A stretch of DNA of 64,000 nucleotides. Origin: Gordonia amarae NBRC 15530. Its GTDB lineage: Bacteria; Actinomycetota; Actinomycetes; Mycobacteriales; Mycobacteriaceae. The position numbers and the translations under genes were made by a program. This document shows positions 62,061 through 64,000 of the stretch, piece after piece (positions within the stretch are counted from its first letter, which is position 1; each line of letters begins with the position of its first letter). The DNA lies in the NCBI RefSeq assembly GCF_000241345.1, contig NZ_BAED01000072.1, positions 18,344 to 82,343 on the forward strand, written 5' to 3'. The notes beneath the pieces are model-generated. The model saw only the letters and a list, made by a program, of their open reading frames with translations, searched no databases and was not told the origin of the DNA.

Positions 62061-63635
62061 ATGCAGCTGCCTGACCTGGGTTTCCGTCCGACGATCGGAG
62101 CGGCACTGGCCCGCGCGGCGGCGGAGTTCGGCGACGTCGACTATGTGGTCACCGACACCGACCGGATCACCTATGCGCAGGCAGAACAGCGTTCGGCACT
62201 GCTGGCCCGACGATTGCTCGCCCACGGTGTGGGGAAGGGGGCCCGTGTCGGGATCTTCTTCCCGAACGGCACCGAGTGGGTGCTGTGGTGGCTGGCGGCG
62301 AGCCGGATCGGCGCACTCGTGGTGCCGTTCAGCACCCTGTATGCACCCGGCGAACTCGCGAAGGGCCTGCGCCTGGGCGACGTGCACCTGCTGATCGCGC
62401 CCACTCGCGCGGTATCGGTCGATGTCGTGGCATTCCTGGAGGACGCGCTGCCGGGCCTGGCCACGCACACGGGTGCGGCGATCGCGGTGCCCGAAGCACC
62501 GTACCTGCGCCAGATCTGGCTCACCGGCGATGCCGGCCGTCCGTGGGCGAGGGTCGTCCCACCCGAGATCGGTCCAGAAGATCTTGTGCCGCAAGAGATC
62601 CTGGATTCCGTCGAAGCGGAGGTGTGCCCGGCCGACCCCGCGGTCATGATCCACACCTCCGGTTCCACGGCCGACCCCAAGGGCGTGATCCACTCGCACG
62701 GCGTGCTCATGCGGCAGTCGGTGTTCCTGCAGGACACCATGAACGGATTCACCCCCGACGGCCTGCCCACCCGCTACCTGTCGGCGATGCCGTTCTTCTG
62801 GATCGGCGGAATCCTGCACGTCACAGGCTCGCTGCACAGCCCGCTCACCATCCTCACCCTCGCCCGGACCGAACCCGGCGCGGCGCTCGAACTCATCGAA
62901 CGCGAACGCGGCACCGGCATCGCGGGCTGGCCGACGCTCACCCAGCGCATGCTCGCGCACCCCGACTTCGCGCGCCGCGACCTGTCGAGTTGCCCCAGTC
63001 TCGTCGATCAGCCCGCTGACCTGTCCCTGGTAGCGGTGCCCGGCAACGTGCCCCGGCACCGCAGCCTCACCGAGACCGGCGGCGGCTTCACCACCACCGA
63101 CGTGATCGTCGTCGATGGTGCCGGTGCTCCCGTTCCCGCTGGTAGCGAGGGTGAGCTGTGGATCCGCGGACCCGGGATCATGGTCGGCTACAACAAGCGC
63201 GAACTGTGGGAGGTGTTCGACGCCGACGGCTGGTTCCACACCGGGGATCGTGTGTTCGTGCTCGACGACGAGCCTGGGATCTTCTACGTGGGCCGCTCCA
63301 CCGAGCTGATCAAGACCTCCGGCGCCAACGTCGCGCCCAAGGAGGTCGAGTCGGTCCTCGACAAGCACCCGTCGGTGCAGTCGAGCCTGGTGGTGGGGGT
63401 CGGTGACGACGAGCGTGGCCAGGAAGTGGTTGCCGTGGTGGTGCCGGCGGATCCCATGACCTTCGACGCGGAACGGGTGAGCACCGATATCCGGCAGGAC
63501 CTGTCGGCCTACAAACTCCCGCGTCGCTACGTGGTGGTGGCCGCCGATGACCTCCCCTTGCTGGCCTCCGGAAAACCGGACCGGCGCGAGCTGACCCGCA
63601 GGATCGAGGCGGGCGAGCCTGCCGGCAGCCGGTGA
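62061..63635 (+). CDS. Class I adenylate-forming acyl-CoA ligase
   Basis: A 524-residue ligase. The ATP loop is MIHTSGSTADPKGVI near residue 199. The usual YG.TE loop is replaced by HRSLTETGG. GWFHTGDRVFVLDDEPGIFYVGRSTELIKTSGANVAPKEVE and the lysine region LPLLASGKPDRRELT follow. It lies 47 bases after the sulfotransferase gene but appears to have its own promoter. The substrate is unknown; a steroid- or lipid-derived acid is likely from context. Confidence 0.85.
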   Translation: MQLPDLGFRPTIGAALARAAAEFGDVDYVVTDTDRITYAQAEQRSALLARRLLAHGVGKGARVGIFFPNGTEWVLWWLAASRIGALVVPFSTLYAPGELAKGLRLGDVHLLIAPTRAVSVDVVAFLEDALPGLATHTGAAIAVPEAPYLRQIWLTGDAGRPWARVVPPEIGPEDLVPQEILDSVEAEVCPADPAVMIHTSGSTADPKGVIHSHGVLMRQSVFLQDTMNGFTPDGLPTRYLSAMPFFWIGGILHVTGSLHSPLTILTLARTEPGAALELIERERGTGIAGWPTLTQRMLAHPDFARRDLSSCPSLVDQPADLSLVAVPGNVPRHRSLTETGGGFTTTDVIVVDGAGAPVPAGSEGELWIRGPGIMVGYNKRELWEVFDADGWFHTGDRVFVLDDEPGIFYVGRSTELIKTSGANVAPKEVESVLDKHPSVQSSLVVGVGDDERGQEVVAVVVPADPMTFDAERVSTDIRQDLSAYKLPRRYVVVAADDLPLLASGKPDRRELTRRIEAGEPAGSR

Positions 63636-64000
63636 ACCGGACCGGGCATTCCGGTGCCGGGTGAAAACCCGATCGATGTGTCCTGCGTCACCAGAATGGC
63701 ACAGGCGTACGTAACCACCTGGGACGACGCGAACGAAACGGCCCCTGACCAGCCGATTTGTAATGTGCGCAACCGTCGCGTAACTTTCTTCGAGTCAGAG
63801 CGACACGGGGCCGCCCCGGGGAGCCGGACCGGGACGAAAGTCCAGGTCAGAGGCTTACGGAAGCGGGTACGAGGTTCGCGACGATCACCCTGATGTTTTT
63901 CCGCGGTGTGCAGTGATGTGCACCGGGGTTCGGGGTGGGCCGAGCAGGTTCGGCCGGCGGGATCCGGGTGACCGGGTTTGCGGCCGGGGATCGGGTCTGC
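63636..64000. other. Intergenic region, no gene recognised
   Basis: No credible coding frame. It includes several short GC-rich inverted repeats such as GCCGGGTGAAAACCCG near 63657-63672 and GGACCGGGACGAAAGTCC near 63825-63842. Structured 5' leader RNA for a gene beyond the window is possible, but no known riboswitch consensus could be matched with confidence. The right end of the window cuts it off. Confidence 0.5.

Noticed and set aside
63640..63900. Possible riboswitch or leader RNA with short GC-rich hairpins
   Set aside because: Hairpins such as GCCGGGTGAAAACCCG are present, but conserved cores of cobalamin or c-di-AMP riboswitches could not be matched, and the downstream gene is outside the window.

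Overview
The window is high-GC actinobacterial DNA, most likely from Gordonia or a close mycolic-acid relative (Mycobacteriales). This rests on gene order and protein features rather than on any search. The left end matches the order of the Mycobacterium tuberculosis Rv3610c-Rv3598c block: ftsH, folE, folP, folB, folK, a DUF3180 gene, a DUF6779-like gene, a DUF2520 gene, panC, panD, coaX and lysS. Most of the rest is actinobacterial steroid (cholesterol) catabolism. It carries recognisable KstR2-type (AnCAAGnnCTTGnT) and KstR-type (TnnAACnnGTTnnA) operators.

Layout. 1-12.3 kb: cell-division protease, folate and pantothenate/CoA genes, a rhodanese-like gene preceded by an 11-codon cysteine-rich leader ORF, and lysS ending in a perfect hairpin. 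12.4-18.5 kb: a LppX/LprAFG-type lipoprotein on the minus strand, then a three-gene plus-strand set (cytochrome b5-fatty acid desaturase, type III polyketide synthase, cyclic-peptide-type ABC exporter with a His/Pro-rich repeat linker) that looks like an uncharacterised lipid or polyketide pathway. 18.6-20 kb: a divergent AraC regulator and VOC protein. 20-37 kb: KstR2 regulon for the last two steroid rings (fadD3, fadE30, ipdF, fadA6, kstR2, ipdC, ipdB, ipdA, echA20 and two SDRs), interrupted by a two-component system, a membrane protein and an aldehyde dehydrogenase. 37-45 kb: a GyrA-like/GNAT fusion, a KstR-box acyl-CoA ligase, a DUF5685 protein with a metallothionein-like tail, and two tandem CYP125-like P450s divergent from a TetR regulator. 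45-48.6 kb: ddn-like gene, fadA5, cyp125 and a ketosteroid-isomerase-like gene. 49-54.7 kb: an acyl-CoA ligase, ltp3, ltp4, a double DUF35 gene and an Rv3527-like gene. 54.7-63.6 kb: kshA divergent from hsaA-hsaC-hsaB, which continues into a DUF1214-SDR-sulfotransferase set, followed by another acyl-CoA ligase.

How it works together. CYP125 and FadA5 act on the sterol side chain, KshA opens ring B, and HsaA/B/C attack ring A (hsaD is not here). FadD3, FadE30, IpdF, IpdC, EchA20, IpdAB and FadA6 degrade the remaining C/D-ring propionate. The operators divide these genes as expected between KstR (upper pathway) and KstR2 (C/D rings).

Two features run through the whole window. First, many start codons lie 6-8 bases after a TANNNT -10 element, so many mRNAs are probably leaderless. 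Second, intergenic gaps are filled by three families of short palindromic or tandem repeats (A, B and C below). Some of these now supply the last codons or the stop codon of neighbouring genes.
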